From an uncultured Collinsella sp. (GTDB taxonomy: Bacteria; Actinomycetota; Coriobacteriia; Coriobacteriales; Coriobacteriaceae): a stretch of 64,000 nt of DNA. This document shows positions 42,333 through 50,008 of this stretch, piece by piece. Numbering within the stretch: the stretch's first letter is position 1; each line of letters opens with the position of its first letter. Made by a program: the position numbers and the translations under genes. Where the stretch lies: NCBI GenBank assembly GCA_900541205.1, contig UQIV01000001.1, positions 1 to 64,000 of the forward strand, read 5' to 3'. Under the pieces are notes generated by a model that saw only the letters and a list, made by a program, of their open reading frames with translations, was not told the origin of the DNA and did not search any database.

Positions 42333-43916
42333 ATGTCTGATTGTTTGACGGTCCTGACGTCTAAGAGCGTCTTTACCGGTACGGGGGACCTGCCGTTTGA
42401 AGGTTTCGTAGCGGTCCGTGGCAATCGAATTGAGGCGGTTGGCACCAAGTGCGAGGTAGCTTCGTATTTGACCCAGGCGGACGAGGTAGTTGACCTGGGC
42501 GACCGCACCGTCATGCCCGGCCTGATCGATGTGCATACCTTCTATACGGGCTGGGCACTGCGGACGTTGGGGTCTGATCTGTCCGGCGTCGCTGATGCCA
42601 AAGAGGCCGTGTCGCTCTTGCGTGCATGGAAAGATGATCATCCGGATTGCGCGGCGGCTTTTGGCCACAACCTGCCCGAAACGTTGGCATCGGATGCCGA
42701 GAACGCAAATACGGCAGCTGTGTTTGACGAGTTTTTTGGTGATATCCCTGTCGTCTGCTTTACACCGGGCGCGGAGACCTGCGTTCTCAATGCTGCCGCC
42801 AGTGCGCGATACGGTTTTACACCGCAGGCGTGCTATGCCGAGAAGATCTGGCGCATGATGAGCGATTTCCTCGCGTTGCCCGAGATGCGCGCGGGGTATT
42901 CGGACTACATGAGCATGCTTAACGAGCGCGGCGTTACCGCCATCAAGGAGATGGCGTTTGATGACTACTACGGCTTTGCCGACGAAATGGCTCGCCGTGA
43001 GGAATCTGGCGAGCTGACGGTTCGCGTCTCTATGATGTCGCAGCCGGTGGGCGCCGGTGCAAATCTGGCATATGCTCGCGAGGCACGAGAGCGCTTCCGG
43101 GGACCGTTCGTTCGTTTTTCTGGCTTCAACCGTATGACCGATCGCGGCGTATGGGCGGGGCTTGCCGAGATGATTGACCCCTATGAGGACACGGCCGATG
43201 CGGGCGCTGCCGGCAAGACGGTCGTCGAGGAGCCAGAGTGGGATCTGATTGAGAACGAGCTGCGTGCAATTGATGCTGACGGTTTCCGATATTCCTTGCA
43301 TTGCCAGGGCGATGGCGCCGTTCGTCGCACCGTGGCGCTCTATGCCTCGCTGCCTCGAGACGAGTATGGGCGGTTGCTTCGCCGCCATGCGATTACCGAT
43401 CTCGAGAACTCTGACCCGACCGATCTTGTCGAGTTTGGCAAGTTAGGTGGAATTTGCGAGGTCTATCCGCAGATTCTGACGCTGGACCGGCGCGAGGATT
43501 GCCTGTCGATGATGCGTCGACAAATTGGCGAGACGCGACTTTTGCACAGCTGGAATCGCCGCGGCATGGAAGATTCCGGATGCACGGTGTGCTGTGGTAC
43601 GGATTTGCCGCTGCTGGTTCCGAGCCTGGGCGAGTCAATCTACAGCGCGTGCGGCGGATTCTTCGCCGACGGACTGCCCGTGAATGAGGCCAACGTGCTG
43701 ACGCTTGTCGAGCTCTTGCGCGCTTGGACTGCCGGGGGCGCGTACGATCTGATGCGCGAAGACGAGCTGGGTACGCTCGAGGTCGGCAAACTTGCCGATA
43801 TCTGCGTGCTCGATCGGGATGTGTTCGACCTCGATTATCGCGACGCACGCGATCTTTCGGTTGATATGACGATGTCGGACGGACAAATCGTGTTCGATCG
43901 AAATAAGGAGGCATAG
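42333..43916 (+). CDS. YtcJ-like amidohydrolase with altered metal site
   Basis: 527 residues. VMPGLIDVHTFYTG corresponds to the HxH metal motif, but the second His is replaced by Phe. Further blocks are YSLHCQGDGAVRRT, RHAITDLENSDP, VCCGTDLPLLVPS and a C-terminal GTLEVGKLADICVLDRD. These fit the Amidohydro_3/YtcJ group, which cleaves N-acyl or related C-N bonds. It follows the transporter by 9 bp and precedes the epimerase by 1 bp, so it likely acts on the imported compound, for instance freeing a fructosyl-amino acid from a peptide or acyl group. Confidence 0.85.
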   Translation: MSDCLTVLTSKSVFTGTGDLPFEGFVAVRGNRIEAVGTKCEVASYLTQADEVVDLGDRTVMPGLIDVHTFYTGWALRTLGSDLSGVADAKEAVSLLRAWKDDHPDCAAAFGHNLPETLASDAENANTAAVFDEFFGDIPVVCFTPGAETCVLNAAASARYGFTPQACYAEKIWRMMSDFLALPEMRAGYSDYMSMLNERGVTAIKEMAFDDYYGFADEMARREESGELTVRVSMMSQPVGAGANLAYAREARERFRGPFVRFSGFNRMTDRGVWAGLAEMIDPYEDTADAGAAGKTVVEEPEWDLIENELRAIDADGFRYSLHCQGDGAVRRTVALYASLPRDEYGRLLRRHAITDLENSDPTDLVEFGKLGGICEVYPQILTLDRREDCLSMMRRQIGETRLLHSWNRRGMEDSGCTVCCGTDLPLLVPSLGESIYSACGGFFADGLPVNEANVLTLVELLRAWTAGGAYDLMREDELGTLEVGKLADICVLDRDVFDLDYRDARDLSVDMTMSDGQIVFDRNKEA

Positions 43917-43917
43917 G

Positions 43918-44769
43918 ATGTCTGAATCCAAACCGACGCTGCGCCGCGAACAGATTGCGGGCATGAATATCCACTACATCATGTGGTCGCTCGATTACTT
44001 CCTTGATGTGCAGCAGCGTTTAGGCTTTGAGTCCATTGAGCTGTGGTGTGCAGAGCCGCATGTGACGCTCGACCATACGGGCTACTTTGAGGCTGAGGTC
44101 CTGGCGAAAAAGGCTGCAGACCGTGGGCTTAGGTATCGTACTCTGTGCCCCGAGAATGTTGTCTATCCTTGGCAGTACTGCGCACGCAAGCCGCTGCATG
44201 AACAGCGCAGCCTGGCGTACTTTAAACACGGCATTGAGCTTGCCGAGGTACTTGGGTGCGACCGTATGTCCATCAACTCGGGCTGGGGCGACTGGGACGA
44301 GGACCGCGAGGAAGCCTGGAAGCGCAGCCGCGAGCACTTGTCCATTCTGGCGGAGTATGCCGGCGAGCACGGTCTGGTGCTTACGATGGAAAGCCTGCGT
44401 CCCGAGGAGAGCAACCTTGTGACGACGGTTTCCGATGCGAAGCGCATGATTGACGAGGTCGCGAGCCCGTACTTACAGCCCATGGTTGATACAACCGCGA
44501 TGGGCGTTGCAGGCGAGACGCTTGAGGACTGGTTTGCCGCTTTTGGTGATGGGGCAATTCACGAGATGCACTTTATCGACGGCGACCCGTATGGCCATCT
44601 GGTGTGGGGCGATGGCAAGCACGATATGGACGCCTTCGTCGCCACACTCAACGCCCATGGTTTCGACGGCATGCTGGGCCAGGAAATCACGGACGGCCGT
44701 TACTACGATGACCCGGCGGCGGCAGATGCCAAGAACATGGCCGCATTCGAGAAATATCTGATTGACTAA
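43918..44769 (+). CDS. frlC: TIM-barrel sugar epimerase, FrlC-like
   Basis: 283 residues of the xylose-isomerase-like barrel: FESIELWCAEPHVTLDH, YRTLCPENVVYPWQY, MSINSGWGDWDED, LTMESLRPEESNLV (metal Glu), PMVDTTAMGVAG and IHEMHFIDGDPYGH. Order and neighbours (FrlB- and FrlD-like) point to fructoselysine 3-epimerase or an equivalent. ATG 43918 follows AGGAGG. Confidence 0.8.
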   Translation: MSESKPTLRREQIAGMNIHYIMWSLDYFLDVQQRLGFESIELWCAEPHVTLDHTGYFEAEVLAKKAADRGLRYRTLCPENVVYPWQYCARKPLHEQRSLAYFKHGIELAEVLGCDRMSINSGWGDWDEDREEAWKRSREHLSILAEYAGEHGLVLTMESLRPEESNLVTTVSDAKRMIDEVASPYLQPMVDTTAMGVAGETLEDWFAAFGDGAIHEMHFIDGDPYGHLVWGDGKHDMDAFVATLNAHGFDGMLGQEITDGRYYDDPAAADAKNMAAFEKYLID

Positions 44770-44831
44770 AACAACTATCGGCCACGCAACCAACGTCATT
44801 GATTGCGGCCCAAACAAGAAAGGAACTGGAT

Positions 44832-45800
44832 ATGAACGCACACGATCTAATCAAAGAGGCAATTGCCGAGAAGGGCAAGTTCGACAGCGTCTACTGGATT
44901 GCTTGCGGTGGCTCCATGATCGATTTGATCCCGGCTCATGAGCTTCTGCAGCGCGAGGCAACCACCTTCACTTCGTATATCTATACCGCGCGTGAATTCG
45001 ACATTATGCGTCCGCGTCGTCTGGGCGAGAAGTCCCTGGTCATCGCTTGCAGCCACAGTGGCAATACCCCGGAGGTCGTCGAGGGCTGCGAGATTGCCCT
45101 TGCCGCCGGCGCTACGGTGATCGCTCAGACCGACAACGCTGGATCCAAGATCGACTCCGGCAAGTGGACCACGTGGGTCTACCCGTGGGGCGAGGGCGTG
45201 CCGCAGGCCGAGGTCCCCGCTGGCATTTCGCTGTCGCTTGCGGCCGAGCTGCTCGATCAGCAGGAGGGCTACGCCGATCTTGCCGATATGTATGCCGGTA
45301 TCGCCGAGATGGATAAGATTCTTCCCCCGGCACGCGAGAAGGTAAATGCCGAGCTGGGCGATCGCTTTGCCAAGCTTTGCCAGGAGCACGAGTTCTTCTA
45401 TATTCTGGGCAGCGGTCCCAACTTTAGCCAGACCTACGGTTTCGCTATCTGCTCTCTTATGGAGATGCAGTGGCAGCACTGCAGCTACATCCACTCTGCC
45501 GAGTACTTCCATGGCCCCTTCGAGGCTACTCAGGATGGCGTTTTTTACTTCCTGCAGATGGGCTCCAGCGAGTGCCGTGCTATGGACGAGCGCGCCCTGG
45601 CGTTCCTTAAGACGCATACCGATACGCTGATGGTGCTCGATGCCAAGGAGTACGGTATGGAAGCCGTGCCGGCGAGCGTCCGTGCCTATCTGGACCCGGT
45701 GCTGTTCTACGCCATGAACTGCGAGCTGCGTGCTGCACGCGGCAAGGTGTTTGATCACGATCCCGATTTCCGTCGCTATATGGGTGTTGTCGAGTACTAG
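44832..45800 (+). CDS. frlB: SIS-domain deglycase, FrlB-like
   Basis: 322 residues with two SIS domains. IACGGSMIDLIPAHELLQ, VIACSHSGNTPEVVEGCE and FYILGSGPNFSQTYGFAICSLMEMQ are sugar-phosphate isomerase blocks; SAEYFHGPFEATQDG is typical of fructoselysine-6-phosphate deglycase. It would split the phosphorylated Amadori compound to glucose-6-phosphate and the free amine. ATG 44832 follows AAAGGAAC, 62 bp after the epimerase. Confidence 0.85.
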   Translation: MNAHDLIKEAIAEKGKFDSVYWIACGGSMIDLIPAHELLQREATTFTSYIYTAREFDIMRPRRLGEKSLVIACSHSGNTPEVVEGCEIALAAGATVIAQTDNAGSKIDSGKWTTWVYPWGEGVPQAEVPAGISLSLAAELLDQQEGYADLADMYAGIAEMDKILPPAREKVNAELGDRFAKLCQEHEFFYILGSGPNFSQTYGFAICSLMEMQWQHCSYIHSAEYFHGPFEATQDGVFYFLQMGSSECRAMDERALAFLKTHTDTLMVLDAKEYGMEAVPASVRAYLDPVLFYAMNCELRAARGKVFDHDPDFRRYMGVVEY

Positions 45801-45814
45801 AAGGAGCAAAGGCC

Positions 45815-46678
45815 ATGGCATTTAACGTTAACGCGCTCGGATTTGGCGACAACGTCGTCGATCGCTACGAGCATATCCACACCATGTATCCCGGCGGCAA
45901 TGCGGTGAACTTCGCCGTTTATGCCAAGAAATGCGGTGCCGCACGCTCCGCATACATGGGCATTTTTGGCAATGATGCCGCTGCCGAGCATGTCATTGCA
46001 AGCCTCGAGGATGAGGGTATCGAGCTTGACAAGTGCGAGCAAATGATTGGCGAGAACGGAGCGGCTCGCGTGACCGTCGTTGACGGTGACCGTGTCTTCC
46101 TCGGCTCCAACGAGGGCGGTATCCGTGGCGATGCGCGCTATGTCCTCGATCGCTTTGACCTTTCGTACATGAAGCAGTTCGATGTGGTTCATTCGGGCAA
46201 CTATTGCTTTACCGAGCGCGAGCTGCCCAAGTTGAAGGCTGCGGGCGTCACGGTCTCTTTTGACTTTTCGGACGACTCCACCGACGAGTACTACGAGCAG
46301 ATTGCGCCCTACGTCGATTTTGCTTTCTTTAGTGCGGCGGATGCCGCGAGCGAGGACGAGATTCGCGAGCGTCTGGCATGGGTGAAGGGCCTGGGTCCGC
46401 GTTTTGTGTCGGCTACGGCGGGCGCCGAGGGCTGCATTGCTTACGACGGCGAGCGTTATTACCGCCAGCTGGCTAAGCCGGTAACGGACATGAAGGACAC
46501 CATGGGGGCGGGCGACTCGTTCCTCACTTCGTTTTTGATGTGCTATCTCGATTCCGCCAAGCGTGGTGAGGATGGCGCCGAGGCCATCGAGCGCGCGCTC
46601 GACTTTGCTGCCGGGTTTGCCTCGACCGTGTGCGGCATGGAAGGTTCTTGGGGCCACGGAGCACCAATCGTCGAATAG
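45815..46678 (+). CDS. frlD: PfkB-family sugar kinase, FrlD-like
   Basis: 287 residues. YPGGNAVNFAVYAKKCGA (substrate glycine pair), GYFG-type IFGNDAAAEHV, VDGDRVFLGSNEGG and the PfkB signature DTMGAGDSFLTSFLM with the catalytic Asp. It should phosphorylate the 6-position of the fructosamine ahead of the deglycase. It follows frlB by 14 bp, with AAGGAG. Confidence 0.85.
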   Translation: MAFNVNALGFGDNVVDRYEHIHTMYPGGNAVNFAVYAKKCGAARSAYMGIFGNDAAAEHVIASLEDEGIELDKCEQMIGENGAARVTVVDGDRVFLGSNEGGIRGDARYVLDRFDLSYMKQFDVVHSGNYCFTERELPKLKAAGVTVSFDFSDDSTDEYYEQIAPYVDFAFFSAADAASEDEIRERLAWVKGLGPRFVSATAGAEGCIAYDGERYYRQLAKPVTDMKDTMGAGDSFLTSFLMCYLDSAKRGEDGAEAIERALDFAAGFASTVCGMEGSWGHGAPIVE

Positions 46679-46685
46679 CCGAGCG

Positions 46686-46717
46686 GTCCCGGGGAGGTGC
46701 AGGCGCCTCCTCGGGAC
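46686..46717 (+). terminator. hairpin after frlD
   Basis: GTCCCG-GGGAGG and CCTCC-TCGGGAC form a long GC-rich stem 8 bp after the stop. There is no T-run; termination may instead rely on the hairpin inside the adjoining repeat element. Confidence 0.5.
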
Positions 46718-46719
46718 CC

Positions 46720-46952
46720 GGTGTGCAAAAAATGCCAAATATGAGTACTGTGACTAATTTAGTCGCAGCAAAATCAACCCCTTCAGACGTGATTTGAGCG
46801 TCTGGAGGGGTTTAAGATTTGCGAAAACGCAGGATGAATGACTGTAAAAGCTTTAATTAGCGGACAATCGAGGATTATTCTGGCGGTTGGAAAGTTAAAA
46901 GAAATGTATCCATTCCGGTAGCAGTACTCATATTTGGCATTTTTTGCACACC
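46720..46952. mobile_element. 233-bp non-coding palindromic (MITE-like) element
   Basis: Perfect 31-bp terminal inverted repeats, 46720-46750 and 46922-46952, frame a core with no gene. Inside is a 14-bp hairpin AACCCCTTCAGACG/CGTCTGGAGGGGTT (46776-46789, 46799-46812; one wobble) of terminator form. No clear target duplication was seen at the ends. It fills the convergent gap between frlD and tatD. Confidence 0.75.
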
Positions 46953-46957
46953 AGGGG

Positions 46958-47740
46958 TTAGCGAAGGTCAAAAACAGAGCGCGCATTTGTTAAAACTATC
47001 GACTCGATGCGCTTTGCGTCGCAGTTTTTGAGCGAGGTGATGCGTTCTGAGGTCCTTGTGAGCGACCTGATGAGCGACTGCGCGCTTGTTTCTGTGTTTG
47101 GCTCGGCCGGCGCATCGGTCTCGAGCAGTAGGCGGTCGAGTGGAATCTGTCGTGCGTATTCGCGACCGCGCTTGGTCGCGAGCATGCGTTCGTTGACGGA
47201 AAAATAGCAGCCCGCATTACGCGCGCGGGCGAGTTCGTCCGAAGTGCCGCTAAACCAGTGGAAGATGATAGCGGGGGAGTCGGGGTTTGGGATGAGTAGT
47301 CCATGCGATTCGAGGACGTCCAGTACGGCTCCTGCCGAACGAACGGCGTGAATTGATATCACGCGCCCGGTAAGAGGATGCTGCACGAGCGCATCGCAGA
47401 GCCGGTTAAGTGCCTGTATTTGTAGCGGCTCACTTCCAGCAAAGCGCGCGGAAAAGTCGAGTCCGACTTCGCCGATGTAGCGTTCTTGGGCAGCAACTTC
47501 GCAAAGCAGATTGACTTCGGCAAAACCGCAGTGGCCATCGGCGAGCCACCAGGGGTGAAGCCCAACGCCGGCGATGATGCCCGGGTGGCGACGAGCGCGC
47601 TCGTTTGCGGCCGAAAAGTCGCGTGGATCGACGCCGCAATCAAATAGACCCAAGCCCAGCGCCGTTGCCTCATCGGCAACGGCGTCCGGGTGAGCCATTA
47701 AATCAAGATGGCAGTGTGCATCAAATAACCGGGGCTCCAT
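46958..47740 (-). CDS. tatD: TatD-family metal-dependent hydrolase
   Basis: 260 residues. FDAHCHLDLMAH (HxH), GLFDCGVDP, AGVGLHPWW, YIGEVGLDFSARF, ISIHAVRSAG, IIFHWFSG and LLLETDAPAE give the full metal and active-site series of this 3'-5' DNase-like family. The gene ends 6 bp from the palindromic element and lies 14 bp after tcdA on the same strand. Confidence 0.9.
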   Translation of the reverse strand: MEPRLFDAHCHLDLMAHPDAVADEATALGLGLFDCGVDPRDFSAANERARRHPGIIAGVGLHPWWLADGHCGFAEVNLLCEVAAQERYIGEVGLDFSARFAGSEPLQIQALNRLCDALVQHPLTGRVISIHAVRSAGAVLDVLESHGLLIPNPDSPAIIFHWFSGTSDELARARNAGCYFSVNERMLATKRGREYARQIPLDRLLLETDAPAEPNTETSAQSLIRSLTRTSERITSLKNCDAKRIESIVLTNARSVFDLR

Positions 47741-47754
47741 CTCGGCGCGCTCCG

Positions 47755-48549
47755 CTAGTCCAAGCGCTGGCCATCGGCGCGCACGCGCTCGGTGCCGCGG
47801 CCACTGATCTGGCGGATAACCTCGCCGGCAATCATCTGGCCCATGATGGGCGGCATAAAGCTGGCGGTTCCGAGCTCGGTGCGCTCGTGGATATTGGAAG
47901 GGTCGCGGGGCTGTGTCTTAACCGATTCCTCGCAGCTAAACAGTACATGCAGACTCTTGATTCCGCGCTTCTTGCATTCTTTGCGCATGATGCGGCTCAT
48001 GGGGTCACGTACCGTATCGAAAATGTCGGCAAAGCGGAGGCACTCGGGATGGAGCTTGTTGGCCCCGCCCATGGAGCTAACCAAACGAATGTCGTGGTCC
48101 TGAGCATATTTGGCAATGGTGAGCTTGGCCGAGATGGTGTCGATGGCGTCGACGACGTAGTCGAGCTTGCCGTCCGTCTGCTCCAAAACGCGCGCGAAAA
48201 ATTCGTCGATATTGTCGCTCAACAGGTATTCGGTGCGCTTGATAACGGTGGCGGTGGGATTGATATCGCGAATCATGGCATCCATCACGTCCACTTTGCG
48301 CTTGCCGATGGTGCTGTGAAAGGCGATGGCCTGGCGATTGATATTGCTGGGCGCGATGATGTCCTTGTCCAGAATGACGAAATGACCGATGCCGCCGCGG
48401 GCGAGTGCCTCGCAGCAGTTGGAGCCCACGCCTCCGCAGCCGAGCACCAGCACCGTAGCATCGGCGAGCTTATCGAGTGCCTCGCGGCCCATGATAATCT
48501 CGAGCTTGGTGTCGCGTGTCTCGACGAGAGCGGCAGCGGTTTCGGTCAT
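47755..48549 (-). CDS. tcdA: tRNA threonylcarbamoyladenosine dehydratase (TcdA/CsdL)
   Basis: 264 residues of the E1-like fold. VLGCGGVGSNCCEAL is the ATP-binding loop, ILDKDIIAPSNINRQ follows, then DYVVDAIDTISAK and VLFSCEESV with the family cysteine. It cyclises t6A at position 37 of tRNAs. ATG 48549 is 6 bp after GGAGG; an ATG at 48555 abuts that site. It leads a two-gene unit with tatD. Confidence 0.9.
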   Translation of the reverse strand: MTETAAALVETRDTKLEIIMGREALDKLADATVLVLGCGGVGSNCCEALARGGIGHFVILDKDIIAPSNINRQAIAFHSTIGKRKVDVMDAMIRDINPTATVIKRTEYLLSDNIDEFFARVLEQTDGKLDYVVDAIDTISAKLTIAKYAQDHDIRLVSSMGGANKLHPECLRFADIFDTVRDPMSRIMRKECKKRGIKSLHVLFSCEESVKTQPRDPSNIHERTELGTASFMPPIMGQMIAGEVIRQISGRGTERVRADGQRLD

Positions 48550-48635
48550 AGACATCCTCCGATGGGGAAGCGAATCGTGTTTTAGCTATTGCCATTATAG
48601 GTGTTATCGCGATTCCATTTGAGCCCTTGGGCTTG

Positions 48636-48664
48636 TTGAAATGGGATCGGGGTTCGCATAAGAT
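48636..48664 (+). promoter_or_regulatory. promoter of the candidate small RNA
   Basis: TTGAAA (48636-48641), exactly 17 bp, TAAGAT (48659-48664). This is one of the best sigma-70 matches in the window, with no coding sequence directly downstream. Confidence 0.7.
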
Positions 48665-48670
48665 GAAGCA

Positions 48671-48765
48671 GATGGCACCCGTTGCAGCGGGTTGGCCAAC
48701 TCCCAAACACGTTTGTAGCGTGAGAAGTGGCCGTCTTCGCATTACGCGGAGGCGGCTATTTTTTT
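48671..48765 (+). ncRNA. candidate small RNA of about 95 nt, unidentified
   Basis: Starts about 7 bp after the promoter above and ends in a terminator with an 11-bp stem (48730-48740 with 48746-48756, two wobbles), loop ATTAC and seven T. Upstream stems are ACCCG/CGGGT (about 48677-48692), the self-complementary GTTGGCCAAC and CACG/CGTG (about 48708-48722). No open frame with a ribosome site lies in it. It is not 4.5S, 6S or tmRNA. It could act in trans or be a terminated leader of the downstream sdpR gene, though that gene has its own promoter. Confidence 0.5.
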
Positions 48766-48775
48766 GAGTACAAGA

Positions 48776-48813
48776 TTAGATAGTTAGACAAACATCTAAA
48801 TAGCGAGTATAGT
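48776..48813 (+). promoter_or_regulatory. sdpR promoter and operator
   Basis: TTAGAC (48784-48789), 18 bp, TATAGT (48808-48813). Overlapping dyads TTAGAT-N12-ATCTAA (48776-48799) and TTAGA-N6-TCTAA (48784-48799) cover the -35. This fits autorepression by the ArsR-type regulator that follows. Confidence 0.6.
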
Positions 48814-48847
48814 GTGCGCGTCATGAGAGATGATGAGAGGAGGTCTT

Positions 48848-49126
48848 ATGCCGGGAGAGGGTTTTAAGGCGCTTGCCGATCCAACGCGACGGCGCATTTT
48901 GGAGTTGCTGCGCGAGGGCAATTGCACGGCGGGGGAGCTTGCCGAGCATTTCGATATCAGTAAGCCGTCGCTAAGCCATCACTTGGCGACGCTCAAAAAC
49001 GCCGGGTTGGTGACCGACGAGCGCCATGGTCAAAACATCGTATACAGCTTAAACACTACCGTCATGCAGGACTTGATCGGTTGGTTTATGGGCTTTACAA
49101 ACACGGAAGGTGATAAGGATGAATAA
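48848..49126 (+). CDS. ArsR-family repressor, SdpR-like
   Basis: 92 residues with a winged helix: FKALADPTRRRILELLREGN, TAGELAEHFDISKPSLSHHL, VYSLNTTVMQDL. No metal-binding cysteine pair is present, as in SdpR. ATG 48848 follows GGAGG. It overlaps the downstream immunity-like gene by 8 bp, the arrangement of Bacillus sdpR-sdpI. Confidence 0.88.
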   Translation: MPGEGFKALADPTRRRILELLREGNCTAGELAEHFDISKPSLSHHLATLKNAGLVTDERHGQNIVYSLNTTVMQDLIGWFMGFTNTEGDKDE

Positions 49127-49823
49127 CGAAAACAAGGGCATTCACCCCACGGGCGTATCGTCGCGCGTGTGGATTGCGCTGGTCGCTCTGTGCGTCGCCA
49201 ATGTCGTAGCGCATCTCATGGTGATGCCGAGCTTGCCTGGGCAGATTCCCACGCACTGGGGCGCGAACGGCGCCGTCGACGGTTGGGGTCCCAGCTGGAT
49301 GGCCTCCGCGCTCGGCGCGTTGCCCCTGGTGTGTCTCGCAATGTTCTGCGTGGTGCCGCGCATCGACCCCAAAGGTGAGGCATATCGAACCTCGGGCAAG
49401 TTCTACCAGGGCTTCGTAATCGCCTTCACCTTGTTCATGTGTGCCGTAAGCTGGTTGGGTGAGCTTACGGTCTGGGGCGTGGTGCCGGCGGTCGGTTCGG
49501 TCAACGTGCTGATTTCCGGTGCTATCGGTTTGCTGTTCATCGGCGTAGGCAACTACTTGCCGCGTGTGAAGCAGAACTATACGCTCGGTATCAAGACGCC
49601 TTGGGCGCTTGCCAATCCCGAGAACTGGCGCCGTACGCAGCGCTTTGGCGGTGCCTGCTTTATGGTGCTGGGCTTTGGCCTGATTGTGATGGGCGTGGCA
49701 GGCAGCGTGCTTTCGAGTGAAGTCGTCGCCGCGGTGATTGCGGTTCTGGCGTTTGGTTCGGTTGGAGCCGTCTACGTCTACTCGTATCTGCTGTGGCGCA
49801 AATCGCAGCGAGCCGCTCGCTAA
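49119..49823 (+). CDS. SdpI/DUF1648-family membrane protein
   Basis: 234 residues with about six membrane helices. PSLPGQIPTHWGANGAVDGWG is the DUF1648 signature, and YTLGIKTPWALANPENWRRTQRFGG the SdpI domain. In Bacillus subtilis SdpI gives immunity to the SdpC toxin and sequesters SdpR at the membrane. No sdpC-like toxin gene is nearby, so this could sense a foreign toxin or another membrane stress. Confidence 0.85.
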   Translation: MNNENKGIHPTGVSSRVWIALVALCVANVVAHLMVMPSLPGQIPTHWGANGAVDGWGPSWMASALGALPLVCLAMFCVVPRIDPKGEAYRTSGKFYQGFVIAFTLFMCAVSWLGELTVWGVVPAVGSVNVLISGAIGLLFIGVGNYLPRVKQNYTLGIKTPWALANPENWRRTQRFGGACFMVLGFGLIVMGVAGSVLSSEVVAAVIAVLAFGSVGAVYVYSYLLWRKSQRAAR

Positions 49824-49866
49824 GGTTGCGGAAAACTAGCGTACGCAGTTCATAGTATGTTCCGGG

Positions 49867-49917
49867 GGAACTTTTCCCAGGTAGTATTAGGGGGTGTGGG
49901 CAACCATGCCCCTTTTT
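49867..49917 (+). promoter_or_regulatory. possible attenuator upstream of ettA
   Basis: Two hairpins precede ettA: GTTCC-GGG-GGAAC (about 49859-49871) and an 11-bp stem from 49889 with loop GCAA followed by five T. The second looks like an intrinsic terminator about 90 bp ahead of the start codon. No upstream gene needs it, so premature termination of the ettA mRNA is possible. Confidence 0.4.
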
Positions 49918-50008
49918 CGTTACGTTTCAGAGCTGATTTCCTCATTTCGTTTCCACTAAAGCGAAACAAGAATAGGGAAACAGCAGGTAGAAAGGATAAA
50001 ACAGGCAA

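Noticed and set aside
41178..43388. A 736-codon open frame antisense to the YfcC and amidohydrolase genes
   Set aside because: The plus-strand genes are unmistakable and tightly spaced; the antisense frame spans two of them and has no ribosome site or motif.
48671..48765. 4.5S, 6S or tmRNA identity of the candidate RNA
   Set aside because: No SRP GGAAGCAGCC loop, far too short for 6S or tmRNA, and no tRNA-like ends.
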